Translations under genes and position numbers: made by a program
Part shown: positions 8,661 to 16,779 of the stretch, piece by piece
How positions within the stretch are numbered: position 1 is the first letter of the stretch
Layout: the number at the start of each line of letters is the position of its first letter
Notes under the pieces: generated by a model
What the model saw: the letters and a program-made list of their open reading frames with translations, nothing else
Databases searched by the model: none
Told to the model about the DNA's origin: nothing
Assembly (NCBI GenBank): GCA_021300455.1
Contig: JAJTDP010000006.1
Location: 13,161-77,160, forward strand
Reading direction: 5' to 3'
DNA length: 64,000 nucleotides
Source of the DNA: Sediminibacterium sp.
Lineage (GTDB): Bacteria > Bacteroidota > Bacteroidia > Chitinophagales > Chitinophagaceae

Positions 8661-9116
8661 ATGCCCAATAATATTAGAAAGCTAGAAAAAAGAAAAAGAA
8701 TTGCACTTGTTGCACACGACAATAAAAAGAAAGACCTTATTGAGTGGGCGGTTCATAATAAAGTAGCCCTTTCTAAACATAGTTTAGTGGCTACAGGTAC
8801 AACTGGAAAGTTGGTGGAAGAAGCTCTTGATCAACCGGTAAAAAAATTATTAAGTGGTCCCCTTGGAGGCGACCAACAAATAGGTGCAATGATTGCTACT
8901 GGAGATATTGATGTTATCTTTTTCTTCTTTGACCCCATGGAGGCACAACCCCACGATAGCGATGTGAAAGCCTTATTAAGACTAGCAGTGGCCTGGAACC
9001 TGCCCATGGCCTGTGATAGAACCACTGCCGATTTTTTAATGACTTCTCGTTTTATGCAAGAAGTGTATGAATACAAACTACCCGATTACACCCATTATTT
9101 AAAAAGAAATATATAA
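8661..9116 (+). CDS. mgsA: Methylglyoxal synthase
   Basis: This 151-residue protein converts dihydroxyacetone phosphate to methylglyoxal and phosphate, a bypass of lower glycolysis. Seen in order: LVAHDNKKKD with the family His at residue 19, the phosphate-binding ATGTTG, SGPLGGDQQIG, FFFDPMEAQPHDSDVKAL with catalytic Asp residues, and NLPMACDRTTADF. Length is typical of the family. It starts 15 bases after the acyltransferase stop and is followed after 24 bases by the M28 peptidase, so the three may share a transcript. Confidence 0.95.
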   Translation: MPNNIRKLEKRKRIALVAHDNKKKDLIEWAVHNKVALSKHSLVATGTTGKLVEEALDQPVKKLLSGPLGGDQQIGAMIATGDIDVIFFFFDPMEAQPHDSDVKALLRLAVAWNLPMACDRTTADFLMTSRFMQEVYEYKLPDYTHYLKRNI

Positions 9117-9140
9117 TTTTTAACTTCTTAATATATACCT

Positions 9141-11369
9141 ATGAAAAAACTATTAATTAAAAATAATCTACAAACAATTAGCCTTTGTTTTATAGTATTA
9201 TTTATGGTGAGCAAAAATACAGCTGCACAAAACCCAATGCTTGGTTTTAAAAATGCAGAAAAACAAAACAAAATTGAAAAAGATTTTGACGCACAATTAA
9301 ACGCAGCAAGGGTTGGACAAAATATAAAATTACTTTCTTCGGTTCCACACCACGTGGGCTCTGTAGGAGGAAAATTTGTATCTGATCAAATCGTAAAAAT
9401 ATTTAAAGAGGCAGGCTGGGATACCAAAACAGAAGTATATCAACTCATGTTTCCAACACCCATAACGCGTGTGCTTGAAATGTCTGGTGCAACGAATTAT
9501 AAAGCAAAATTAAAAGAAACACCTCTTAAAGAAGATGCCACCTCTAACCAAGCCGACCAACTTCCTACTTACAATTGTTGGAGTGCGGATGGAGACGTTA
9601 CTGCTAATTTAGTTTTTGTTAACTATGGTTTACCCGAAGATTATGAAACATTGGCTAAATATGGTATTGATGTAAAAGGAAAAATTGTCATTGCAAAATA
9701 TGGTCGTAGCTGGAGAGGTATTAAACCAAAAGTGGCGCAAGAACATGGTGCGATTGGTTGTTTAATTTATTCCGATCCTATTGATGATGGATATGGCGCA
9801 GGAGATGAATATCCAATTGGCTCTTATAAAAACGACCAAACAGTACAAAGAGGTTCTATCATGGATATGGTAATTTATCCTGGAGATCCTACCACACCCA
9901 ATATTGCATCCACTGCAAATGCTGCAAGAGTAGATCATAACGATGCAGTGAACTTATTAAAAATTCCCGTACTTCCAATTAGTTATGGAGACGCTGCTCC
10001 TTTGTTAAAAGATATGGCAGGTCCTGTTGCCCCTAGAGAATGGGGTGGCGGACTTCCTTTTACTTATCATATTGGACCCAGTAAATCCAAAGTGCATTTA
10101 AAATTAGCCTTTGATTGGAAACTAAGACCTGGTATTAATGTCATTGCTACTATTAAAGGATCTGAATTTCCCGATCAATGGGTTATCAGAGGTAATCACC
10201 ACGATGCTTGGGTAAACGGCGCTGCTGATCCAATAAGCGGTATGGCGGCTGAATTAGAAGAGGCTATTGCTATTGGAGGATTATTAAAACAAGGATGGAG
10301 ACCAAAAAGAACCCTTGTGTATTGTGCTTGGGATGCTGAAGAACCAGGCTTAATGGGATCTACAGAATGGGTAGAAGACCATGCTGCAGAATTACAAGCA
10401 AAAGCGGTGGCCTATATAAATTCTGATGGAAACGAAAGAGGATTTTTAGGTGCTGAAGGCTCACATGCATTCGCGCCATTGATTACAGAAATTAGTAAAA
10501 CAGTAATCGACCCACAAACAGGTGTTTCTGTTTTTGAAAGATCTAAAGCACAAAGAGCCACGCAAGAAAGCTCAAGCGCTGCAAAAAAAGAAGCCTATGC
10601 ATCTACAAGTTATCCATTAGGCGCTATGGGATCTGGCTCTGATTATTCTTCATTTATACAACATCTAGGCATTCCTTCTTTAAATATTGGATATGGTGGC
10701 GAAGGTTCTGGCGGAGAGTATCATTCTATTTATGATTCTTATGACATGTATCGTCGTTTTAAAGACCCCAGTTTTATTTATGGAGTAACACTTGCACAAA
10801 CAGCAGGAAGAGCTGCACTAAGACTTGCAGATGCAGACGCTTTACCTTTTGATTATACTGTGCTTCATAGAACTATTAAAGGATATGTAAACGAGTTAAT
10901 CAATAATGTAGATCAATTAAGAGAGATGACGCTTATTGAAAACGAACTAGTTAATAAAAAAGCATATGCTTATGCAGCAGATCCTGCAGAAGGCTTAAGC
11001 ACACCAAAGGTTTTATCTGAAGTGCCGTATATCGATTTTTCTGCTTTATTAAATGCGCTTGCTAAATTAGAAAAAGCAGCAGCGCATGTAGAAGAAATTA
11101 AAGCAAGTGGAAATGCCGCTCAGTTAGCTGCACTGAATTCAAAAATATATACAGCCGAACAAAAATTATTATCTGAAACAGGACTTCCACGCAGACCATG
11201 GTTTAAACATACTATTTATGCACCCGGTTTTTATACTGGTTATGGAGTTAAAACTGTTCCTGGTGTAAGAGAAGCCATCGAACAAAAAAATTGGCCAGAA
11301 ACTAAAGAACAAATAACAGAAACAGCAAAAGCCATTGAAAAACTTTCTATGTTTTTAGATGCGCTATAG
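9141..11369 (+). CDS. Exported M28 metallopeptidase, glutamate carboxypeptidase II-like
   Basis: An N-terminal signal peptide (ISLCFIVLFMVSKNTAAQ) directs export. A protease-associated domain occupies roughly residues 130-300 and the zinc peptidase domain follows. Zinc ligands appear in GNHHDAW (about 350), the Asp of NGAADPISGM, DAEEPGLMGS (about 398) and EYHSIYDSYD (about 527). The last 150 residues resemble the transferrin-receptor-like dimerisation domain. The 742-residue length and domain order match the PSMA/NAALADase group, which cleaves C-terminal acidic or other residues from peptides. Likely periplasmic or outer-membrane associated, serving peptide scavenging. Confidence 0.87.
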   Translation: MKKLLIKNNLQTISLCFIVLFMVSKNTAAQNPMLGFKNAEKQNKIEKDFDAQLNAARVGQNIKLLSSVPHHVGSVGGKFVSDQIVKIFKEAGWDTKTEVYQLMFPTPITRVLEMSGATNYKAKLKETPLKEDATSNQADQLPTYNCWSADGDVTANLVFVNYGLPEDYETLAKYGIDVKGKIVIAKYGRSWRGIKPKVAQEHGAIGCLIYSDPIDDGYGAGDEYPIGSYKNDQTVQRGSIMDMVIYPGDPTTPNIASTANAARVDHNDAVNLLKIPVLPISYGDAAPLLKDMAGPVAPREWGGGLPFTYHIGPSKSKVHLKLAFDWKLRPGINVIATIKGSEFPDQWVIRGNHHDAWVNGAADPISGMAAELEEAIAIGGLLKQGWRPKRTLVYCAWDAEEPGLMGSTEWVEDHAAELQAKAVAYINSDGNERGFLGAEGSHAFAPLITEISKTVIDPQTGVSVFERSKAQRATQESSSAAKKEAYASTSYPLGAMGSGSDYSSFIQHLGIPSLNIGYGGEGSGGEYHSIYDSYDMYRRFKDPSFIYGVTLAQTAGRAALRLADADALPFDYTVLHRTIKGYVNELINNVDQLREMTLIENELVNKKAYAYAADPAEGLSTPKVLSEVPYIDFSALLNALAKLEKAAAHVEEIKASGNAAQLAALNSKIYTAEQKLLSETGLPRRPWFKHTIYAPGFYTGYGVKTVPGVREAIEQKNWPETKEQITETAKAIEKLSMFLDAL

Positions 11370-11373
11370 CATG

Positions 11374-11381
11374 TAAATTTG
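11374..11381 (+). promoter_or_regulatory. -7 promoter element of uvrB, apparently leaderless
   Basis: TAAATTTG matches TAnnTTTG exactly and ends only three bases before the uvrB ATG at 11385. As the Bacteroidota start site lies a few bases after this box, the mRNA probably begins at or next to the start codon. Confidence 0.65.
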
Positions 11382-11384
11382 CAA

Positions 11385-13421
11385 ATGCCTTTTCAATTAG
11401 AATCCTCCTATACCCCGTCGGGCGATCAGCCTACAGCCATTCAAGCACTCACCGACGGGGTCTTGGAAGGTGAGCGGTATCATACGCTTTTAGGGGTAAC
11501 GGGTAGTGGTAAAACTTTTACCATCGCCAATCTTATACAAAATGTTCAAAGGCCCACCCTTGTTTTAACCCATAATAAAACATTGGTGGCTCAACTCTAC
11601 GGAGAGTTCAAACAATTTTTTCCTAATAATGCAGTGGGTTATTTTGTTTCTTACTATGATTATTATCAACCCGAAGCTTACTTGCCTACTTCTGGTGTTT
11701 ATATTGAAAAAGATTTAAGTATTAATGAAGAGCTTGATAAATTAAGACTACAAGCCACTGCACAATTATTAAGCGGACGCAGAGATATTATTATTGTTGC
11801 CAGCGTGAGTTGTATCTATGGTATGGGTAATCCTACCGAATATGAAAAAGGAATTATAAGAATAAATGCAGGCATGGTTTTACCCAGACAAGCTTTTTTA
11901 CATGCCTTGGTAAATAGTTTATACCACCGAACGGTGACTGAATTTGATAGAGGTTCTTTTCGCGTCAATGGCGATACCGTTGACATTCGACTACCCTATG
12001 TGGACTATGGATACCGCATTACATTTTTCGGAGATGAAATAGAATCCATTGAAAGTATAGAAGTAGAAAGCGGAAAAAGAATAGAGACGATGGAAAATGC
12101 GGCCATCTTTCCTGCTAATTTATATTTAGCCCCCAAGGACTTAGTACAAGAAATCATTTATGAAATTCAAGATGAAATGCGCGCACAGGTGGAGTATTTT
12201 AAAAATACGGGCAAGCATCTTGAAGCACAAAGAATTAAAGAGCGTGTTGAATATGATATTGAAATGATTAGAGAGCTGGGCTATTGCACGGGTATAGAAA
12301 ACTACTCCAGATTTTTTGATAGAAGAAAGCCTGGCACAAGACCCTTTTGTTTATTAGATTATTTCCCCAAGGACTTTTTATGTGTAGTAGATGAAAGCCA
12401 TGTAACCATTCCACAAATATCTGGCATGTATGGTGGAGATAGAAGTAGAAAAATGAATTTAGTGGAATATGGTTTTAGACTTCCAAGTGCCATTGATAAT
12501 AGGCCTCTTAATTTTAATGAGTTTGAAAATATGGTGGGGCAGTCCATATTTGTGAGCGCCACACCAGGAGAATATGAATTAGAAAAAACAGGAGGTTTAA
12601 TTATTGAGCAAGTGGTAAGACCCACAGGGCTATTGGATCCGCCCATAGAAGTACGCACCACTAAAAACCAAATTGACGATTTATTAGAAGAGATTGCCAT
12701 GCAGGTAGAAAAAGGCGACCGTGTTTTAGTCACTACACTTACTAAAAAAATGGCGGAAGAAATGGACCGCTATTTAAGTCGTATTCAAATTAAATCAAAA
12801 TATATTCATAGCGATATTGATGCACTTGAAAGGGTTGAAATTTTAAGAGAATTAAGATTGGGTGTGATTGATGTACTAGTGGGTGTGAATTTATTAAGAG
12901 AGGGACTTGACTTACCCGAAGTTTCACTAGTAGTAGTTTTAGATGCAGACAAAGAAGGCTTTTTAAGAAATGAAAAGTCCTTAACACAAACCTCAGGAAG
13001 AGCCGCTAGAAATGTAAATGGCCGTGTTATATTTTATGCAGATCAAATTACTAAGAGCATGCGGCGCACTATGGACGAAACCGATAGAAGAAGGGCCAAG
13101 CAAATAAAATACAATACAGACCATAATATTACCCCCACCACTATTATTAAAAGTATAGAACAGGTAATGGCACAAACTGCCGTATTAGATATAAAGGGCT
13201 TTACGCTAAATAATATAAATATTAAAACTAGCGACGATCTTGAAATGGTTACAAACGCCTCTGATGAATTCAAAACCATTCCACAAATAGAAAAAGCCAT
13301 TACACAAACTAAAAAGCAAATGGATAAGTTTGCTAAGGCCCTTGATTTTATGGAAGCAGCGAAATTAAGAGATGAAATGTTTAGATTAGAAGCACAACTA
13401 GAGAAAATGAAAAGCGCTTAG
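11385..13421 (+). CDS. uvrB: Excinuclease ABC subunit B
   Basis: UvrB is the damage-verification helicase of nucleotide excision repair. Walker A GVTGSGKT (about residues 36-43), the tyrosine-rich beta hairpin FVSYYDYYQPEAYLPTSG used to probe the damaged strand, the DESH box (about 335), and helicase motifs GVNLLREGLDLPEV and TSGRAARN are all present. The UVR domain that contacts UvrC is at the end (DFMEAAKLRDEMFRLE). The track starts at TTG 11379, but that TTG is inside the -7 box; ATG 11385 gives MPFQLESSYTPSGDQ, the usual start. Length of 678 residues is normal. Confidence 0.97.
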   Translation: MPFQLESSYTPSGDQPTAIQALTDGVLEGERYHTLLGVTGSGKTFTIANLIQNVQRPTLVLTHNKTLVAQLYGEFKQFFPNNAVGYFVSYYDYYQPEAYLPTSGVYIEKDLSINEELDKLRLQATAQLLSGRRDIIIVASVSCIYGMGNPTEYEKGIIRINAGMVLPRQAFLHALVNSLYHRTVTEFDRGSFRVNGDTVDIRLPYVDYGYRITFFGDEIESIESIEVESGKRIETMENAAIFPANLYLAPKDLVQEIIYEIQDEMRAQVEYFKNTGKHLEAQRIKERVEYDIEMIRELGYCTGIENYSRFFDRRKPGTRPFCLLDYFPKDFLCVVDESHVTIPQISGMYGGDRSRKMNLVEYGFRLPSAIDNRPLNFNEFENMVGQSIFVSATPGEYELEKTGGLIIEQVVRPTGLLDPPIEVRTTKNQIDDLLEEIAMQVEKGDRVLVTTLTKKMAEEMDRYLSRIQIKSKYIHSDIDALERVEILRELRLGVIDVLVGVNLLREGLDLPEVSLVVVLDADKEGFLRNEKSLTQTSGRAARNVNGRVIFYADQITKSMRRTMDETDRRRAKQIKYNTDHNITPTTIIKSIEQVMAQTAVLDIKGFTLNNINIKTSDDLEMVTNASDEFKTIPQIEKAITQTKKQMDKFAKALDFMEAAKLRDEMFRLEAQLEKMKSA

Positions 13422-13503
13422 AATCGATAATTAAAAAGAATCTAAACACAACAATACCTAACAAAAAAATTATACTACTACTATTTGTATTAATTTTATA
13501 CTT

Positions 13504-14175
13504 ATGTCTTCCCTATTAGAATCTATATATAATGGCTTAGTGCAAACTACTTGGATAGAAGCCATCGCAGTTATTTCGGGCATTGTTTCAGTTTGGTATA
13601 GTAGAAAAGAAAATATTTTAGTATTTCCTACAGGTCTATTAAATACGACCATTTATATTTATTTGAGTTTAAAAGGACATTTACTTGGAGAGGCTAGCGT
13701 GAATTTATATTATACCATAATGAGTTTATATGGTTGGTTTTTATGGACAAGAAAAAATAAAACCAATCATGAGTTTATTCTACAAATAACGAATAGCAAT
13801 ACTAAAGAAAGAATACAGCAGTTTTTATTTTTCGCAGGCGTTTATGCAATTATTTATTTCGCACTAGTTTATTTAAAACAATCCTTTGCGCCCGAAGCCA
13901 TTCCTTGGGCAGACGCACTTGCAAGCGCCTCCGCCTACACAGCCATGTGGCTGATGGCCAAGAAAAAAGTAGAGAGCTGGTTTTGGTGGGTAGTTACCAA
14001 TATTGCCTCCATACCTTTGTATTTTATAAAGGGCTACACTTTTACAAGTGTTCAATTTATAGTATTATTAATTTTAGCCATTGCTGGTTGGATAGAGTGG
14101 AGTAGAAAAGCAAATAATGCTAAAAACATAATCAGGCTAAAATTGTTAACTAGCATAAATAAACTAAATGCTTAA
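13504..14175 (+). CDS. pnuC: PnuC-family nicotinamide riboside transporter
   Basis: A 223-residue membrane protein with about seven hydrophobic segments and the PnuC hallmarks WIEAIAVISGIVSVWYSRKENI near the start and ALASASAYTAMWLMAKKKVESWFWW in the second half. PnuC proteins carry nicotinamide riboside by facilitated diffusion, trapped by phosphorylation inside. Its overlap with a NadR-type kinase supports the nicotinamide riboside role over the related thiamine (PnuT) or riboflavin (PnuX) transporters; I see no TPP riboswitch upstream. The stop overlaps the next start (ATGCTTAA). Confidence 0.9.
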   Translation: MSSLLESIYNGLVQTTWIEAIAVISGIVSVWYSRKENILVFPTGLLNTTIYIYLSLKGHLLGEASVNLYYTIMSLYGWFLWTRKNKTNHEFILQITNSNTKERIQQFLFFAGVYAIIYFALVYLKQSFAPEAIPWADALASASAYTAMWLMAKKKVESWFWWVVTNIASIPLYFIKGYTFTSVQFIVLLILAIAGWIEWSRKANNAKNIIRLKLLTSINKLNA

Positions 14176-14746
14176 AGAAAAAATGGCTACAAATACCATG
14201 TTGCAAAAAATTGTGGTTCTAGGCCCCGAGTCCACAGGCAAATCAACATTATCAGAAGCCTTAGCTAAACACTATGGAGTAGTGGATTGCAAAGAATATG
14301 CCAGACAATATTTACACGAAAACGGTACAAAATATAATTACGAAGATTTATTAACAATTGCCAAGGGGCAATTAACATTAGAAGAAGTTGCTATTCAAAA
14401 AGCGGAGCAGCTATTTATTGAGCAATCAAAAAACAAGATAGTTATTGACACTAATATGTATGTTATGAAGGTATGGTGTGAATATGTTTTTAATAATTGC
14501 CATACTTATATTTTAGATGAAATTCATAAAAGAAAATACGATCTCTATCTTCTATGTGATATAGACCTAGCCTGGACGCCAGATGAAATGCGTGAATACC
14601 CAGATGAAAAACCAAGACAAGAATTGTTTGCTATTTATAAAGATATTTTAATCAATCAAAATACTCCCTGGGGAATTGTAAGCGGTGCGGGCGATGAGAG
14701 AACTCAAAATGCCATTCAACTCATTGATAAAAATTTAGGAAAATAA
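14168..14746 (+). CDS. NadR-like nicotinamide riboside kinase (stand-alone ATPase domain)
   Basis: A P-loop protein of 192 residues with Walker A LGPESTGKS, an early KEYARQYL segment and DTNMYVMKVW, as in the kinase domain of NadR. The N-terminal DNA-binding and NMN adenylyltransferase domains of enterobacterial NadR are absent. It should phosphorylate nicotinamide riboside brought in by PnuC to NMN. It overlaps pnuC by eight bases, so the two are translationally coupled. Internal Met codons at 14183 and 14198 could be the true start; MLQKIVVLGPESTGKS from 14198 places the P-loop at the more usual position. Confidence 0.87.
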   Translation: MLKEKMATNTMLQKIVVLGPESTGKSTLSEALAKHYGVVDCKEYARQYLHENGTKYNYEDLLTIAKGQLTLEEVAIQKAEQLFIEQSKNKIVIDTNMYVMKVWCEYVFNNCHTYILDEIHKRKYDLYLLCDIDLAWTPDEMREYPDEKPRQELFAIYKDILINQNTPWGIVSGAGDERTQNAIQLIDKNLGK

Positions 14747-14802
14747 TTTAAAAGGTATTTAAAACACACTTAATACTAATTCGCTTGTCTTTTCTATCAC
14801 TA

Positions 14803-15495
14803 TTAATTTTTTAATAGAGCAGCTACATCCTCATCGGTTTCAATATTATTCATCTCTCTTAGAATTTGTGGATAGCGCCAAGCCACCCTTCTAGTCATTG
14901 GACGCGCTGTAAATTTTTTAGGATTCGGAAAACCCGCCACTATCATGGCGGCTTCAGCCCTTGTTAAATTTTTAGCAGACTTCTTAAAATAGTGTTGTGC
15001 TGCAGCTTCCACTCCAAAACAACCCGGGCCGGTTTCAATTACATTTAAGTACACTTCTAAAATTCTTTGCTTACCCCAAATAAGCTCTATTAAAAATGTA
15101 AAATAAACTTCTGGAATTTTTCTAATGTATTTATCATAGCGGCCACCCTGCCATAAAAAAACATTTTTAGCTGTTTGTTGCGAAATAGTACTAGCGCCAC
15201 CACCCAATGGAATTTTAGATTTCTTCTTTTTCTTTTTAGGACGCAAGCTTTTTTCAATAGCATCCCAATCAAAACCCACATGATCTGTAAAGGCTTGGTC
15301 CTCGCTAGCCAAGGCCGCTAGCTTAATATTATAGGACATTTTATCCCAAGCAACATAATCTCTTTTTAAACCTAAGCCAAATGCGTTAGTAATTTGTGTA
15401 ATGGTAATGGGTGGCTCTATAAATTTAGTAATGAGCACATAAACTAGTGAACTTAAAAATAAATAAAGAAAAAAGCGACGAATTTTTTTAAGCAC
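14803..15495 (-). CDS. mtgA: Monofunctional peptidoglycan glycosyltransferase (GT51)
   Basis: One N-terminal membrane anchor (FFLYLFLSSLVYVLI) precedes a GT51 domain. The catalytic Glu is in ASEDQAFTDHVGFDWDAI, followed by GGASTISQQTAKNVFLW and the IELIWGKQRILEVYLNVIE motif, and GPGCFGVEAAAQHYF. There is no transpeptidase domain; at 230 residues it is a standard MtgA, polymerising glycan strands from lipid II. The start codon is GTG. It is the last gene of a minus-strand series GH3-lysE-unknown-mtgA, nine bases after the secreted unknown. Confidence 0.94.
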   Translation of the reverse strand: MLKKIRRFFLYLFLSSLVYVLITKFIEPPITITQITNAFGLGLKRDYVAWDKMSYNIKLAALASEDQAFTDHVGFDWDAIEKSLRPKKKKKKSKIPLGGGASTISQQTAKNVFLWQGGRYDKYIRKIPEVYFTFLIELIWGKQRILEVYLNVIETGPGCFGVEAAAQHYFKKSAKNLTRAEAAMIVAGFPNPKKFTARPMTRRVAWRYPQILREMNNIETDEDVAALLKN

Positions 15496-15504
15496 AAATA
15501 GAAT

Positions 15505-16071
15505 TTATAAAATTTCTACGCTAAAACGTTTTCCAATGGGACGGTAATCTGGATTAGATTTTTTAACTAGAACGCCTGCAAGCCAGGCTGTTATGCCCCC
15601 AGCCAATTTGGTAATATTTTTAGTTTCAAAAATATTATCGCCATTTATAGCAGAATTTATAATATTTAAACCTACATAACCAATACCACCTGCTTTTAAA
15701 ACAGCACCATTGGTAAATACGCTTCTAAAGCGTCCTCTATCTTTTGCAAAGGCCTTAATTTCATTAATATGCAATACAAGCCTTCCTAGTCTAAGTGTAT
15801 CCTGCGCATAAGTACCAAACATAGTAACAGTGCCCTGTAAGGCAAACTGATTAATTTGAATAGAGTCATCTCTAATCCAATCGATATAGCCCGTAAGCCA
15901 TTGTGAATTGCTAAATTCAAAGTTTATATAATTACCCTCAGTAAAGGATCTAATAACCACACCCCTATCCTTTAGCAATAATAGTTTGCCTCCTTGTGCC
16001 TTAAGATCTGAATGTAGAACAGACAAAAGAGCTACCAAAAAAGAAAGTTTAAAAATGGTTAATTTTTTCAC
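15505..16071 (-). CDS. Secreted protein of unknown function
   Basis: I do not recognise the family. The 188-residue protein begins at GTG with a clear signal peptide (FKLSFLVALLSVLHSDLKAQ), so it is exported. The mature part has a beta-rich pattern (FEFSNSQWLTGYIDWIRDDSIQI) and a possible hydrophobic stretch near the C-terminus (ITKLAGGITAWLAGVLV) that could be a membrane or outer-membrane segment. It sits nine bases before mtgA and 58 bases after lysE on the same strand, so an envelope role is plausible. Confidence 0.75.
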   Translation of the reverse strand: MKKLTIFKLSFLVALLSVLHSDLKAQGGKLLLLKDRGVVIRSFTEGNYINFEFSNSQWLTGYIDWIRDDSIQINQFALQGTVTMFGTYAQDTLRLGRLVLHINEIKAFAKDRGRFRSVFTNGAVLKAGGIGYVGLNIINSAINGDNIFETKNITKLAGGITAWLAGVLVKKSNPDYRPIGKRFSVEIL

Positions 16072-16137
16072 TATAGCAATTTACGAATTTTCTTTTAATA
16101 AAGAATAGATAGATTAAATAAGCCCTACTATCAATCA

Positions 16138-16779
16138 CTAATAATTCAAGGCGCCATAAAATAAGGCTGCGCTAAATAGTAAAATAATAATCCCCGAAAC
16201 CCTATTAATGATAATCATGTTCTGAAGCGTAAGTTTAGATCGAAGCTTACCTGCCAATGTCACTTTTAGTAAATCCGATAACAATACAAATAACAAACAA
16301 GTACCGAATACTAATATTCTGTAACTAAGAGGATTATCCGTTTCAGCCGCGCTTGCACTAATTGCTGCGGTCCAAGCAAACCAAAATAAAAAAACACTAG
16401 GGTTTAAGGTATTCATAAATAATCCTGCAAAGAAAATTTTAAGCAAATCGGATTTACTCAATAACTTTTCTTTATCTAATTCACCTTCTTTAAAAATAAT
16501 TTTTTTAAAAAACAAGGTATACAAACTAAGTACTAATAAAAACCCAGCCCCCAGCATGGCAATAAGTGCTTTATGTGATAAGGCCATTATAAAAAAAGAG
16601 GTAAAAAAATTGCAAATAAATAATAAAATAATATCACTAATAGAAACGCCGGCTACAAAAACATAACCCGCTTTGTGACCATTGGTTAAACTTTGTTTTA
16701 AAATGGCAAAAATAACAGGACCAATAGAAATACTTAAAATAAGTCCTAGCAACAAACCTTTTAAAATGGGCTCCTGCAT
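16138..16779 (-). CDS. LysE/RhtB-family amino-acid exporter
   Basis: A 213-residue protein with about six membrane segments. The N-terminal motif LLLGLILSISIGPVIFAILKQSL with the following GHKAGYVFVAGVSISDIILL is typical of the LysE superfamily, which exports amino acids and derivatives using the proton gradient. FLMNTLNPSVFLFWFAW-type sequence in the third segment also fits. The upstream GH3 stop and this ATG share a base (TGATG), so translation is coupled; the track uses a GTG three bases earlier. The coupling suggests it may export a GH3 product. Confidence 0.88.
   Translation of the reverse strand: MQEPILKGLLLGLILSISIGPVIFAILKQSLTNGHKAGYVFVAGVSISDIILLFICNFFTSFFIMALSHKALIAMLGAGFLLVLSLYTLFFKKIIFKEGELDKEKLLSKSDLLKIFFAGLFMNTLNPSVFLFWFAWTAAISASAAETDNPLSYRILVFGTCLLFVLLSDLLKVTLAGKLRSKLTLQNMIIINRVSGIIILLFSAALFYGALNY

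Noticed and set aside
13422-13503. TPP or NAD riboswitch before pnuC
   Set aside because: The 82-bp leader is A-rich with none of the conserved TPP or NAD-II riboswitch sequences, and the kinase partner already explains the transporter's role.
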